Assembly (NCBI GenBank): GCA_015183035.1
Contig: JACZZP010000002.1
Location: 682,001 to 746,000, forward strand
Direction: 5' to 3'
DNA: 64,000 bases
Origin: Meloidogyne chitwoodi
Taxonomy: Eukaryota > Nematoda > Chromadorea > Rhabditida > Meloidogynidae
The position numbers were made by a program, and so were the translations under genes. Shown piece by piece: positions 51,101 to 64,000 of the stretch. Each line of letters starts with the position of its first letter. Position 1 is the stretch's first letter. Under the pieces are notes generated by a model, which was not told the DNA's origin, ran no database searches, and saw only the letters and a program-made list of their open reading frames with translations.

Positions 51101-54100
51101 GAAGACCAAAATCGTAATGGAATTGGCTGGAAAGTTGTTCTTTGCAAAGTCTAAAATTAATAAATTTTATATTAAACTGTAAATACTAAAACTCACGTGA
51201 ACAAAGGCACAATTTTTTTAGAAAGAATTTCTGCTGATTGAAATCCTTGAGAAAAAAGCATAACTTCAGCAATAAGACCACGATCAGGAGCAGTCATTGC
51301 CAATGAGCGGAAAAGCTGCTTTAAATTGTCTGGTAAGTTAGAGCGACCAGAATATCCAGGATTCATAGTGATAAAAATAGCCATGTTTGCATTGACATTT
51401 AAATTTTTACCAACAAGATCAACCTTAAACGGATAAATTTAGTCGATTAAACAATTAAATAACCTTCATATCGCCACCATTCCTTACAGTCTCCTGGATT
51501 GCCTGGATTTGTTGAGATACTGCAGAAAGCATACGCTCTTCTAATCGGTTAAATTCATCGAAACAGCCCCAAGCACCAACTTGACAAAGACCAACAAGAA
51601 TACGACCAACAGCCTAGTAAATATATACATGAAATAATTTAAAAAATTCAAAATACTTGAAAATCAAAAGTCTCGTCACAGTTGAAGACAAGAACAAATC
51701 GACCAAGTTGATGACCAAGGGCTTTAACTGATTCCGTTTTTCCTGTACCAGCTGGCCCAAAAGGACTCCCTCCAAAACGACAATGTAATGCTTGTGTCAT
51801 AGTAAGATAACAGCGGTCAGTTAAAGGAGTTTGAACAAGCTTTTCCTGTATCCCCAAATATTCAAATCCATAGTGAAAATCAGCATTCGCCATCTTTATA
51901 ATGCAAGATTTACGCGGCTCTTTTTCATTAGCGTCAAAGTAAATACGCAAATTCTAAAAAAAATAATGCAAAAAATATTAAAAATTATACTAACCTTTAA
52001 CCAGTTAAAGTCATTAATTCCTTTAACTCCATTTTTCATAAGTTCGCGATTAATGCCCTTTTTATGAACAAATTCAGTGATCTGAAAATTAAATATTTTA
52101 GTAGAAGAAAATGATAGAATACATATATACCAAATTTTCAATTTTCTTTCGTCTGATCGGTGGTTGATCACAGAGAACGCTATCAGACAACAAGGAAAGC
52201 CATTTTTCAACAGCATGAAGGACTTTCGATACATCATCTCCCTTTCTTAAACATAATTCAATAGCATTAGTCCACCAAACATCTGTTGCAATACCGATGA
52301 TTTGTTCCTTAATTATTAATGTAAGAAAAAGTTTTGAGAACAATGAAAAATAAATCTTACTGGATAATCATCAATCCAATCCATGTAATCGCCAGTTTCA
52401 ATTTTTTCCACATCGTATTTAGAAAAAGTAACTAAAGAATCTGAGAGCATTTTAGCCAATGTAGTTTGCATTTCCCGTTCCATACGTCGAAGCCATTCAT
52501 TAATTTTAGGATTTTGACTTAAATCAATTGGTGTATTAAGAGTAACAGTTTCGCCTTCTCGTGACGAAATTTCTGTAATCAAATTTTTCTCAGAATCATG
52601 TTTGACCGTCATAATTCCTTAAAATATTTATTATATACATATTACAACAATAAAAAATAAAATAAAGACCTGCAAACATTTTCTTAAAATGCTTTTGTAC
52701 TCGAACAAGATCCTTTGAATTGCCAAGAATTTCTAGTAAATCCTCATCACCAACAAAATAAAAGCGAGGAAACGAATTCCTTTCTCGTTCCAAATATTCA
52801 CCCAAAGCTTTTTGTATTTTTGAAAGTAAATCTGCAAGGCGTTCAAGTATTTTTTGAGCTCCTTGAATGTGTACGACTTCTAGAATACGCGGCGCCTGTG
52901 AAACCTCAAATAAAAAAAAATAAATATTCAGTCCTTCGCTAAAAACCTTTCGCATTAAGCCAAGAAATTCTGTAGAAACTTGATTAAATCGGCTAGTTTC
53001 AGAAGGAAGTAAGTGTGCAATATCTGCAGATCCAGTAAACAATCCTTCAAGGTAAACCCATCTTCTCTGAACATCGATCCAAACATCGAATAAGGCATTG
53101 ATACGATTCAATCTATCTTCCCAAGAAAGAGCATCTTCTTCAAATTGTTTGTAATATGAAGATAATTTCATTTGATTTAGACTGTTCATATGCTCTTTCA
53201 ATTTATTAAATAAATCATCCCATCCTCGAATAAGCCTCGTTTTTTGTTGATAATTGACCAAATCCAGAGTAAATTCAGTCCAATAATCTCGAACTTGTCT
53301 GATGAATTCTTCCAGTGCAAGCTCACCTTGAGCCGTAAGTAAGACTTCTCGTACAGCATGCTCGTGTCGCTGAAGATCAACGCCCCAAACTTTTCCCAAT
53401 GATAAATCGCTAAGAATCCAATTAACACCCATCTCCTTCATTAATGCTGTAATTTTTAAAATAATTTAAAAAATGCATTAATAAGTAAAAAGAAACTCAC
53501 TTCGCCAATGACGTTCCTTCAAAGCTTCTGATTTTAATTCCATTATTAACACGTTGATCTAAAAATAAAGATAATAAGTTAACTATTTAATTTGCTGAAG
53601 TTATAAAATTCTTTTAAATGATTTAAAAACAAATAAAAAACCTTTAAGTAATTCTGCAAAAGGCTTTTAGCATGTGTATAAGCATCATACGATTTGAATT
53701 GTGTGGGAAGGTTTCTGAGTTTTCCCAATTGTTCTTCTAAAGTTTGTCGCAATTTTCGAGGCTGAATAGAGATCCATAAAATTTCCTTTAATTCGTCCAA
53801 ATTATTGTAAATTGGTAGTAAAGATTTCCAAACACCTAAAAAGATTTTAAGCAACATAACGGTTTTTAAAATACTTGATAAATCTCCTAGCTCTTCTATT
53901 GCTATTTCAAGTTTTGAAGAGGCTTGCTGATTAATACTTACAACCGATTCACTAATCTCAAGAGCTGATTTAGCTTTAACAATATTTTCTTGTTCGTCTT
54001 TAAGTCTCTTAAATTTATCTTCAAAAGTAGATAAGGTAGCCAAAGCGTCTTTTGGACGAATGACGCCGTTAATAGGTCTTAATTTGTTCCAATCATTGAT

Positions 54101-57100
54101 TATATCAGCAATATGTTTATCAAGAAGCTTATCCTCTTCATGAATCCGTGTTTGCAAGTTTATAATCTTTACAAAATAAACTAATTAAAGTCAAATAAAA
54201 ATGTAAAAACCTGGGTTTGGATTGCAGTATCCTTTCTCTCTAAAACATCCATCAATGCTGACCATTCACCTTCTATATTTTCAGCATAAAGCCAAGTTTG
54301 AGGAAATGTAAAACGATGATTGTTCAACAGTTTTTGGCCAGCACAATAATTGCTAACCTTAAATTTGTGCAATTAAAATTTTAAAAAAGTTTAAGAAAAC
54401 CTGTTCTTTGAAAGGAATGACTTGTTTCTTCAAATTCTGTACTTGAGTAATCAATGAAACGGTATCACTCGTATTGCTTGAATCGATACTTTGAGACTCA
54501 AGGTCAGAGCGCGCACTCGAAATATAAGAAAAAAAGTTTTGCATAGAAGTTCCTTAAATTCTTTTTAAAACTGTAAAGAAAATTCAAAACAAACCTAAAG
54601 CACTTCCAAATTTGGACAAAACTTCTTTTTGCCAATAATCATATTTCATAGCAATTTTGGACTGAACACGAGAGAAATCAACGGCAAATGGGAAGATATT
54701 GTGTTGTGATTCTGGAGAATCAACCATTGAACGTGATTTTTTGATTTCCAAAATCACCTAAAATTATAATGAAAAATTAACACAAAAGAAAACTGTACTT
54801 TCATCCAATTTGTCAGATCAGAGCCAAGTCTATCAAAAAGAATATCTTGTTGCAAATCCCAAAGAGCCTGATAACGTGTCCAACGATTGACATAATCATT
54901 TGTCTTAACAAGTACATCATCAATTGCCTTATAAACTTCAATCAATCTTTGTTGCTTTTTTGGAAGTTTAAGAAGAACACATTTATAAGTACTAACGTCC
55001 TGATTTTGTTGTATGGTCTAAAAATTAGAAAAAAATTAAAAGAATATATAAAAAAACCTGAAAGCGAGAACAAGAGATTCTTGGTTGTCCAGTTATTATT
55101 GAATGCCATACAAAAAATTGTTCAAAAAGAGAAGCCTTAACTTTCTCAAGCGATGGAACAACAGTAATAAATTGAGAAACAATACGAATCTCCAAAGTTA
55201 ATGCTTCGATTTTTGGCTCAATATTAACTTCAGTTTCGTCCTCTAATTCGTCACGATTTTGTAATAAAACCGCAGTCCAGACATGAATTGCTTCCTCCAA
55301 ACGACGGGCAAGCTTTGTTTCCAACTAAATTTTAAAATGAAAGTTATCTAATTGTAAGATGTCCAAAATTACAGTTTTGTCAAGTTCTTCAATCCATATG
55401 TGCAAATTTGAATAATTATTCAACGCCATTTGATCGATTGACTTTTGAATTGATCCGATAAGTTGAGAAATAGTTTTGTCGTCATATTCACATTTATCAA
55501 GAGCAGCCAAATCGACATCAATCTTATCAAGATATTCAATCAAATCAGTAACTTTTTCAAGGTAGTTGTTAACAGCATCACCTAATCTTACAGCAAATGG
55601 TTCGAGCCTGTAATTACTCCAGTCAGTTTTGTAACCCTGAACACAGTAATTATATTATTAATTCCAGATTAGTCAATTGTTTAAAAAAGCTCACCTCACA
55701 TAACAACTCATGTATTATGTGTCTGTGGCCCGCAACTAGATCTGAGGGACGACTCGAAACAACCTCATTTGTAGACTCATAAATGCGAATAGACTCCATC
55801 AAAGAAATTGCAAACGGATTATATTGACTTATTCCATGAGAGTAACTCATAATCTTGAAAGGAATGCGAAAGCCCATGTTCTTAAGATTTCTAACCTTAA
55901 AACAAAAATTTAGCATGTAAAAAAGAAAGTTGTTAATATTACCTCTTTAGCAATACGTATACAATCGGGCGAATAATTTACACGAAGCCGACAAATAACC
56001 TTCCCATCGCGTTGTTGTTTCTCAACACAAAAAAGTTTATCTGTTGTTGTCTTACATTTGGATAAAACTTTATCAGCCCATTCCTTAAACATCACTGAAG
56101 TATCCAGTTGTTTCTTTAATAAATCGCATTCCTTCTTTAATTCCTTTCCTAAAATATTCAACTATATTATAATTTTAAATTAAAAAAAACCTTCAAGATG
56201 ATTGACCCACTGCTCTCCTAAGACGTCAGCAATTCTTTTCATGTTCATATTAAGCTGCAACTCGTTTTGACGAAGCCACATAACTTTTGCAGAAAATTCT
56301 GGGATATCATAGCCTTCTACAACTTGAATTGCCAATTCCATCTTTTTTGGGTCAAGAATAGTTTCTTGAAGAAGATGAATATCCTCACGAACACGGTCAA
56401 TCAAAACTGTTTGATATTCACGAATAGCAGTCTGAATGTGTGGACGAACAAGAAGAGCGTTGTAACGAGAAAAAATTGAAAACATTTCATCAGCACTTTT
56501 CACACCTCCAAGTTGATCACGGAGGTGAGAAGCTAACTAAATTGAACAAAATAATTTAAGTAAAAAAGAATAAAAATATAACCTGAGTTTCAATTGCAAC
56601 AATGTGATTTTTGTAATATTCCATAGAACTTTTCCAAGTTTGTTGTCCATCCTGGCTCAAATCCAAATAATTGACTTCTTTGATAGCCTCATAAGCTTTA
56701 GTTACCTTAAAAGTTAAGATTAAACATTGCAATGATCTATAAAAAATCAACTTCAATTTCAGGATTAGTTTCCTTCCCAGTAACACGTCCAAGTGAATTT
56801 GCTCCTTTACAACGTAATACACGAGAAATAACATTGCTTAACTGCTCATGCTGTCGTCTTAAAAATGTTAAATAGCTAAAAATTAAAACTTTCAAACATC
56901 CTACCGAAAAGTAACAAGTTCTGACAATCTATTTTCTAAGTCTTTGTGACGATATGGAGCTCGGTGCTGAAACTTAACATCTGAGCGTTGATTTTTTGCA
57001 AGAGTACGGAAAATTCCTTGGATCTTATCGGACTCCTCATCCCATAGTAGCCAAATTTTCGAACAAATTTCCATTATTTCGTCAAGTTCAGAAATTGGAG

Positions 57101-58123
57101 CATGCATAAGTAAACGAGGTTTAAGAATCTAAAATAGATGCTCTAATGTTTTAGGAAATACAAAACCTGAATCATCTGCTCGCAAAGATCTGCAGAGATT
57201 GTATTGAAAAATTGAATTGAACGCTTAACAGGATATTTTGTATTCTTTAATTTTTTCAGAACATTGAAAATGTTAAGGATCGCTGAACGCAATTTTTCCA
57301 GATCAGAAGCAGCCAAGAGCTCACTCAATGGCAGATCCTTCATTAAAACATTATAATCAACAGCGATTGCCAACTTCTCCTTCAGGCCTATAAAATAAAC
57401 ATTATTAATAGAACATTAAATTATAAACCTGTATCAGAGTCAAAAGATGTTGTAACATGAAAACGCTTTCCAGCCTTTAAAGCATCAAGAGTAGTAACAA
57501 CTTCAATGGAATCCTGCAATGAACTAATTTTAAGAAGAGCCTTTTCTAGATTAATCCAAAAAGTTGCTTCTTGTAGAGCAGTACCAGAGGAAGGATCACG
57601 ATCCATATTTGTGACTTTTCGTATTGCTTTGATCCATTCGACAACACCATTTGTGAGAGAAGTTAAAAACTCAGCATCTTGACCAAGTTCACCAAGGTCT
57701 TCTGAAAAATCATTGACAAGAATTAAACCAATTCTGTTAAGCTAAAATGAAACTTAATATCAAGTTTTAACCTGGATTAGGTTTTCGCTTCTGAGCTCTT
57801 GCAGCATCAACAATCTGTTGAATATGAGAATTTATCTCAAGATGAAGTTCGGGAATTTCGACATTTTGTTTTAAATGTCGCAATGCAACTTGCACTTCAT
57901 TAAGAGACTTCTCAAGTGGCGCCATCTTGTGATCACGGTCACCCGGACGCTTAATATGACGAAATCCCTCAATCCATTTACTAAGCTCAATTTGTAAATT
58001 TGCTATGAATTCATTCGGTTCCTGAAATTCTGAGGAGTCATCATGCTCTTGTTTTACAGATGAACTCGGATCAATATCACTTTGCACAATCATATCTTCT
58101 GCTGATTGATCAGCTGTAGTCAT
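42142..58123 (-). CDS. dhc-1: Cytoplasmic dynein 1 heavy chain, complete
   Basis: Microtubule minus-end motor. ATG 58123 ([11 protein letters not shown]); stop TAA 42142-42144. The tail occupies about 58.1-54.5 kb and the linker about 54-52.6 kb. The ring modules follow with four P-loops: AAA1 GPAGTGKTE (about 51740-51770), AAA2 GSSGSGKSS (about 50650-50685), AAA3 GPPGSGKT (about 49380-49415) and AAA4 GVSGSGKTT (about 48135-48170). The stalk coiled coil lies at about 47270-46230, with the microtubule-binding region ([14 protein letters not shown]) between its two helices. AAA5-6 and the C-terminal domain end ILTNSSL. About 50 exons are separated by mostly 40-60 nt introns. P-loops 2-4 all being intact and the tail type fit cytoplasmic dynein 1, not an axonemal or IFT form. 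No break was found. Confidence 0.96.
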
Positions 58124-59399
58124 TTTTAAACTAAAACTATTTTAGTTTATTAATTATATGAAATACTATTAAATGAATTACAAATACGTAAACAAAACAT
58201 TAAATTTGTTGATTGCAAAAAATATGAGTGAGAGGAATGAATGAAATGTAATTGATGGCTTCTTTTATACCTTTTAAAAAACGACATTTTGGTAAACGAC
58301 ATTTTGGGGTAAAGCCCGACTTGACGCCGACCGCTTATCGCAGGCCGACTTGTCGCAAAATAGTATGTTAAACAAAGAATTAGAGATAAAGATGAAAATA
58401 GAGATTACTTGCGGAATGTTCGCCGGCGACAAGTTGGTTGTTTTCCGACATTTTGGTGCACAACTAGAATCAGAAAAGGTACAGCTCGACTAGGCGCCGG
58501 CCGACTGGACGCGCAATAGTATATTTAATGAAGAGAATTAGAGATAAAGTGTAAACTAGAGACTACTTGCGGCCGACGCCTAGTCGGGCGTGTCCCAATC
58601 AGAGAGTTAAGAGGGACTGCAGAGAGAGCGGTTTAGTTGAGTCAGTGGTTAAGTCACCGTTATAAATAACCCAAATTTTTACCTAGATACGAATGATATA
58701 AAATTACAAATGATAGCTCGTTGGAGCTCATCGAGCTGAATCAAATAAGACCAAAATAGACGAATTTAGTATCTTTTAACGAAGTTAGGCGGAACTCAAT
58801 CGTGCTGACTAACTAACAATAAGATGTATGTGTATACCCACTGCAGAATTCAAATAAAGATCCGGAAAGTCGATCTTACCGATATTTTTTAATTTTCTAA
58901 ATTATTCGATTTTGGCTGGTGTACCAAAATGTGTGGAAGCCTTTTTCTTTGTAAGAAAGGCAGTTCCTCTAATGTCCCGAAAAATCTGCTGTGTATATGT
59001 AATATTGGTTATTTTATATTGACATTTAAAAATAGGAGAAATGAGAATGGGAGAGGGAAAATGTAAAAAAAGAACTTTCACATTTACATAATGAGGTCGA
59101 ACGTTTGTTTGTTTTTTAAATTTTTTATGATTATTCAATTTCGTTTGACTTGGAAATTATCAAAAAAAAAAGTTGCATACACATAAGTTAATATCTTCTC
59201 ATCAGCTTATCAATATATTTCAAGTTTAATCGCTATAATATGGTCTTGAATTGTTTTTAACTGTTTTAAATTTTTAAACACTTTTACATATATCAGTATT
59301 AATTTGACGCGTTCAACCTTCGATTTTTTTATTCGTATTTTCATCAGCTGTACTAAATTGTAAAACATTTTTCAGGCTGATTTTGTACAGAATAATAGA
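58124..59399. promoter_or_regulatory. Divergent upstream region between dynein (-) and RABGAP1 (+)
   Basis: About 1.28 kb between two head-to-head starts, carrying an inverted-repeat element (58304-58597). A possible tRNA-like A-box stretch (GTCAGTGGTTAAGTCACCG, about 58642-58660) has no matching T arm. No coding frame I can support; the frame at 58902-59138 (-) lacks any recognisable feature. Confidence 0.45.
58304..58597. mobile_element. GC-rich small inverted-repeat element (MITE)
   Basis: 294 bp, GC-rich against its surroundings. The left end TTGGGGTAAAGCCCGACTTG is mirrored by the right end read backwards, TTGGGACACGCCCGACTAGG. Both continue GCGYCGRCCGC. Inside, an AGAATTAGAGATAAAG... 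ACTTGCGG block occurs twice (near 58376 and 58535). CGACATTTTGG words precede it. No clear target duplication. Non-autonomous; superfamily unknown. Confidence 0.7.
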
Positions 59400-62300
59400 A
59401 TGGAAAGCGTAAAATCGGCGACAGAAGACGTTCTTCGGCGATTAGATGGCCTCTCCTATTTGGGCTTTGCAAAAATGAATGACCCCATAAACGAAGGTGT
59501 GAGAGAATGTAAATTTAATGTTTCTTTTTTTTGTTTGTCCTTAATTTTTTTAAGTGTAAATATTTTTTCTTTTTTCTATTAAAACTAAATAATTGTACGT
59601 TTTTAACTTTTTTAAGATGAAATGTTGTCGATTGTGGCCATATTGAATGCTCGTGAAGCTAAAGACTCGTTCCCCATAAATTTTAAATTGCAGAGAGATG
59701 CGAGTGGAACTGTCTGGTGAATTTTCCTTATTATTTTAATTAAATATATTAACGAAACTTAAATGAACTGGCTCAAGTTTATTCTTATAATCGGTTAAAT
59801 TTAGGGAAGATATCCTCCGATCGGGACTGGCCCAAAGTTATTCTTATAGCTGTTTATCCCTATTTCGTTGTAGTTCTAAAATATATTTATTATTTTTTCA
59901 GGTTTCTTAGCGTTAGAAGGAATATCACGGAGAACGATTCACCCTCTGAGATTTACTCCATTCCAATCAACCGTATTCGATTTTGCGCTCGTGGAAAGCT
60001 GAATTCTTCTGAAAGGCATTTAACCTTTTATTTACTAAAATAGTTATTTTAATCATTTTCTTCTCTTAAAGGAGTTGTTTCGCTCTTTCTTTCAGTCAAA
60101 ATGAGGGAAATGATGTCCTCCACTTCTGTCATGTCTTTAAATGTCAAATTTCTAATCAGGTAATATATCAAAATATACTAGTCTTTCGTTTTTTAAAATT
60201 ATAATATTTCTTAACAAGACAATTTTAATTATAAAAAAATGTTCAATTTTTCCATAATTTGTTTGTTAAAATTTACTTTTAGGCTGCTCAGGCAATATTA
60301 TGCTTTTCTCATCTTTTCCAATCTGAACAACGGCTAAAAATTCAGAAGCAAATTTGTCAATCAAAAAACCTTCATTCCTCGCATATGGAAGCTTCGACTT
60401 CAACATTGACTCAACATCAGGCATTTTTTTTATTTTTAAAATTTTTATATTTTTTCAGGATTTATTATTACCAATTTCAACAAAAAATTTAAACGAATCA
60501 AAAACTGAATTGTTTGAGTTCGAAGCATTGCTAGAAATCCGTGAAAGAGATGGACAAAGGAGAATAGCGGGCAAACCGCAGAATTTTCACACAACAACAT
60601 CAACTATGGCTAATGAGAATGACAGTTACATTAATATTGAAGGATTTGTTATTTGTCCATTAGAGAGAAATTGCTTCAAAGTAAGTTTTTTTATTCAATT
60701 CTGAAAGTTGATATTCAAATGAGATACTTAAAAATTATTAGATGCGACGTGATCGCGATAAACTTGTACTTGTTATGCTGAAGCAAATTTCTGGTCCCAG
60801 GCATCTACGGGTTAAAAATTGTTTTGGAATGTTATTGGCACCAGGACGAAATTTACGCCAATCAGATATGTAATTTAATAAATTATTAAAAAAACTTTTT
60901 TGGTTGATTTTCCAACAGGCACTTACTTGAAATGCATAGTGCGACTCCAGTAAGCGTTATTTTTATTTTTAACAGCCTACTTTTTAAGGGTCAATATAAT
61001 CCTCGAGTATTTGTCATAGAGGCACTCTGGAATCCGAGTGCCTGGAATTTTGAGGTGCTCAACACTGAGACGCCGAGAGGTAACGTACTAACAAATTAAA
61101 AATGGGAAGCAATTTTTGATAGGAAAACAGATGATTATTTTTGAATAAACGGATATAATCCTGTTAAAAATTATGTATTATTAAAACAATGTTTCACAAG
61201 AATATTTATTAGATACACGTGTGTTCATGTCTGTAGCTGTAAGTATATTAAATCCTTCAGTTTTTTTATTTTTTAAATTTGAAGGTTGATGTTACCTTTG
61301 AAGGGCTTAATGAGTCGTTGAGGTTTATTATTGAATGCAAAGCAAGAATTTTTCAACAATTTGAGCGGTTACAACTTTAAGAATTCTTTGAATCTTATCA
61401 ATTTATCTATTTAGTTTTTTGTTCCCACAACGAAGGACAGTATTGGAAACGTACAGATTGCTTGCACAAAAAACGGTCGCAAAAAATGTTTTTTACAAAA
61501 TTTTAGTGCATTAATTTTAACCGACTATACTCAACTGTCCCTCACCCAATGCGGATGTGTAAAACCAAACTATCATAAGCTGACTAATCCCTCTCGAACG
61601 CGGCTAGTCATCCCGCGACTATTTGGCCCGGAAAATACATTCCAAACGAGTCATATTTTAATGTGGCAATAAATTTATAAGGAACAAAATTAAGATTTCG
61701 AAAATTAAAATCAATTTTATTTTAATATTGTTATATTAAATTTTAATTATTTAGATGAATGAACTTGCCATTGATCCGGAAATATGTGATGATTTTTGTG
61801 ATGAACAATGGTAAAAAATTTAACTTAATATTATCTAACTTTACTTAAAATAACACAATATTTAACAATTTGAAAGTTTAAATTTTGATCTATTTTTGAT
61901 GTTAAATATTTCAGTACTAGAAAAGTAGTTCTTTTTGAATCTACCACTGAACGTGAGCGTCAAGCCGCAGTTAGTGTTCTGGACGGAGATAAGGAAAGAT
62001 CACCAACACGCCAGATGCCAACACAGTTGATTCATCCTGCTAATGTTTCCGATTCAGGTTTCTAATTTTTTATATTTTTATCTCCAATTTTATTTATACG
62101 CTTTCAATCGATTACCTTTTTAAATTTCGATTTTTTTAGATAGTGATGAACCCTTACTCTCTGGTTCAGGAGAAGTTTGTCGCGAATGCTCCGAGGACAG
62201 ATTAGCGGCATGGAATGAAATGAAAGAATTATGGAAGCAATCGCCCGAACAGTTTGGTATTTTTATTTACGAACTTCTTATATGTTCACTAGTTTTAAAT

Positions 62301-64000
62301 AATTTCTTTTTTATTTTTTTAGAAAGCCTAGTGGTCTAAATTCCCTTATTCACGACGGAATTCCGGATATAATGCGTGGAGAGGTATATTTATATTTAGT
62401 CGTTTTTTATTATATTTATAGATTATATTTATAGATATGGCTTCTTCTTGCTCGCGTAGGTACGTCGCAAACAGATATGATAAAGTCATATCAAATGCTT
62501 CTTGAAAAGGTTACTATTTCTTATGTATCATCTATTAATGTTTTATAGGAATGTCCTTCAGATGCTATTATACTTCGTGATATTCATAGAACATTCCCTG
62601 CGCATGAATATTTTACGGAAGAAAATGGCAAAGGTGGTCAACAAGCTCTCTATAGGATTAGTAAGGCGGTAATTGTTTTATTACTCTAATTAATTTTCTT
62701 TTTTATAATTAATATAATATTTTAGTACTCTCTCTATGACGAGGAAGTTGGATATTGTCAGGGACTTTCTTTTCTTGCCGCTGCACTTCTTTTACATGTT
62801 TGTTTTTATTATTGTTAAAATTATCCTTTTTGTAATATTAGATGCCTGAAGAACAGGCTTTTTGTGTACTTGTCCAAATTATGTACGAATATGGAATGCG
62901 TGAACTATTCAAAACTGGATTTGATGCTCTTCACTTACGTTTTTATCAGTTGCAATGTTTGATCAAGGTTTTCATCTAGTCCAATAATTCTTATTTTTTA
63001 CCTTTTGAAGGATTATGCCCACGAATTATTTTCTCATTTCCAAGAACTTGGCATAGAAACGCACATGTATTTTTTAAAACAACTTTCTTTTATTTTATAT
63101 TGTTTACAGGTATGCTTCTCAATGGTTCCTTACACTATTCACTGCTAAATTTCCTTTACAAATGGTCTTTTTCATTGTTGATTTATTTCTAGCAGAGGTA
63201 TTCTTTTCTTTTTGACACTATTGAACAAAATGCACTTTTCGTAGATTATCTGATCTATAAAAATTCATAAAGATAGCAAAAATACTTAAATTTATTAGAG
63301 ATTCAACTTAAGGGTATAAACACCATTTTTCATATCTCGCTGGCACTACTGAAGGATTCAAACAAGGTTACTATTAAACATTTTTATTCTTTTATTGTTG
63401 TTTCCTTCTAGGAGCTCTTACATTCTGATTTTGAAGGAATTTTAAAATTTTTCCGTGTCAATTTACCAAGAAAATATAGAACTGAAGCTGCTGCTAGAGA
63501 GCTTATACATTCTGCAGTTAAATTGAAGGTTTATTTTAAATATGTTAACATTATCTATATGATAAATTATCAGATATCTCACAAACGGTTAGCAAAATAT
63601 GAGAAGGAATGGCATGAACTAAAACGACAAGAAATTGAGTGAGAAATTTAAATCTTTTTTTAGCATTTTTTAAATATAATTTATTAATATTTGAAAATAA
63701 TATTTTAAGATCACAAGATCCGTTAGAGAGATTACAAGTTAGTTTTTTTAATAAATTAATTTCCGATATATTTCAGCGAGAATCACAGCGCTTAAAAGAA
63801 CAAATTCTGCGTCTGGAAAGTGAAAATGATTATTTAGCCCGTGAACTTGGTTTATTTATTTATTTTTGACAGCAAAAATAAATTTGCAATTTAGTAACTT
63901 CGAAAATCTGTTTGCAGGAGCGTCTCGAGACGGTTTATTTTTACTTTTTTTTTTTAGATTTTTTATTATTATTTTCAGACTGAAGACCAATTGGAGACGA
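59400..64000 (+). CDS. tbc-11: RABGAP1-type Rab GTPase-activating protein (PTB + TBC), 3' end outside window
   Basis: Starts at ATG 59400 (MESVKSATEDVLRRLDGL). Spliced exons give a phosphotyrosine-binding-like domain (about 59.6-60.35 kb, with INFKLQRDASGTVWFLSVRR), a DUF3694-type middle domain (about 60.5-61.5 kb) and a TBC domain (about 62.15-63.53 kb). The TBC shows RDIHRTFPAHEYF, with the catalytic arginine, and YCQGLSFLAA, with the catalytic glutamine. The start of a coiled coil follows (RESQRLKEQILRLESENDYL, then ELVTSKICLQERLETTEDQ to the edge). This order is that of RABGAP1/RABGAP1L and C. elegans TBC-11. It speeds GTP hydrolysis by Rab GTPases on endosomal membranes. The C-terminal coiled coil is cut by the window end. 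One intron (about 61490-61750) contains GC-richer foreign-looking sequence. Confidence 0.92.

Noticed and set aside
42142..58123. Several separate motor or AAA proteins
   Set aside because: Adjacent frames join by short introns into one ordered dynein heavy chain with tail, linker, four P-loops, stalk and C-terminal domain.
58902..59138. Minus-strand 78-codon frame upstream of RABGAP1
   Set aside because: No recognisable motif, lies in a promoter region and ends without splice partners.

Overview
The window is nuclear DNA of a nematode, most probably a root-knot-type (Meloidogyne-like) tylenchid. Reasons: very AT-rich intergenic DNA; genes broken into short exons by 35-60 nt GT..AG introns; best-recognised products with Caenorhabditis orthologues (SUMO/smo-1, survivin/bir-1, CDC20/fzy-1, dhc-1, a VWA-ZP cuticlin, an innexin, a tau-tubulin-kinase-like kinase, tbc-11); and a Tc5-family transposon whose 3-bp TTA duplication sits in a CTTAG target. 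The species call is inference; no name can be read from the sequence.

Layout. 1-3666 (+) is the C-terminal half of an ABCC/MRP transporter, with a hAT-like MITE in one intron. 3.46-17.55 kb is an accessory block. It reads best as a tandem segmental duplication of a unit [last ABC exon - small F-box-like gene - SUV3 helicase fragment]. Copy A (3.46-13.48 kb) holds a foldback element with a 9-bp target duplication and a truncated LTR retrotransposon, whose gag reading frame is split by a complete Tc5-like transposon with an open 518-residue transposase. Copy B (13.48-17.55 kb) holds a different 909-bp inverted-repeat element inside its ABC exon fragment, and the intact copy of the F-box-like gene. 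The gag frame runs directly into SUV3-derived sequence at about 12.93 kb.

18.1-41 kb is ordinary gene space: survivin/BIR-1 (+), a VWA-ZP cuticlin (+), a second hAT-type MITE, oxysterol-binding protein (-), CDC20 (+), innexin (+), then on the minus strand an Argonaute with a minisatellite-encoded RGG N-terminus, SUMO, and a membrane-anchored TTBL-class kinase. SUMO and Argonaute are 238 bp apart on the same strand and could be an operon. At 41.05-42.13 kb lies a near-perfect palindrome (arms about 460 bp) whose arms carry truncated copies of the kinase's membrane-anchor exon. 42.1-58.1 kb (-) is the whole cytoplasmic dynein heavy chain with four intact P-loops. A GC-richer inverted-repeat element lies upstream of it. 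59.4-64.0 kb (+) is a RABGAP1/TBC-11 GTPase-activating protein that runs off the window.

Functionally, several neighbours act in cell division (survivin, CDC20, SUMO, dynein), but nothing in the sequence shows co-regulation beyond local spacing. The most novel material is structural: nested transposons with readable target duplications, a shared nonsense mutation in two SUV3 fragments, the gag-SUV3 open frame, the kinase-anchor palindrome and the Argonaute minisatellite. I did not find a clearly new multi-gene system.
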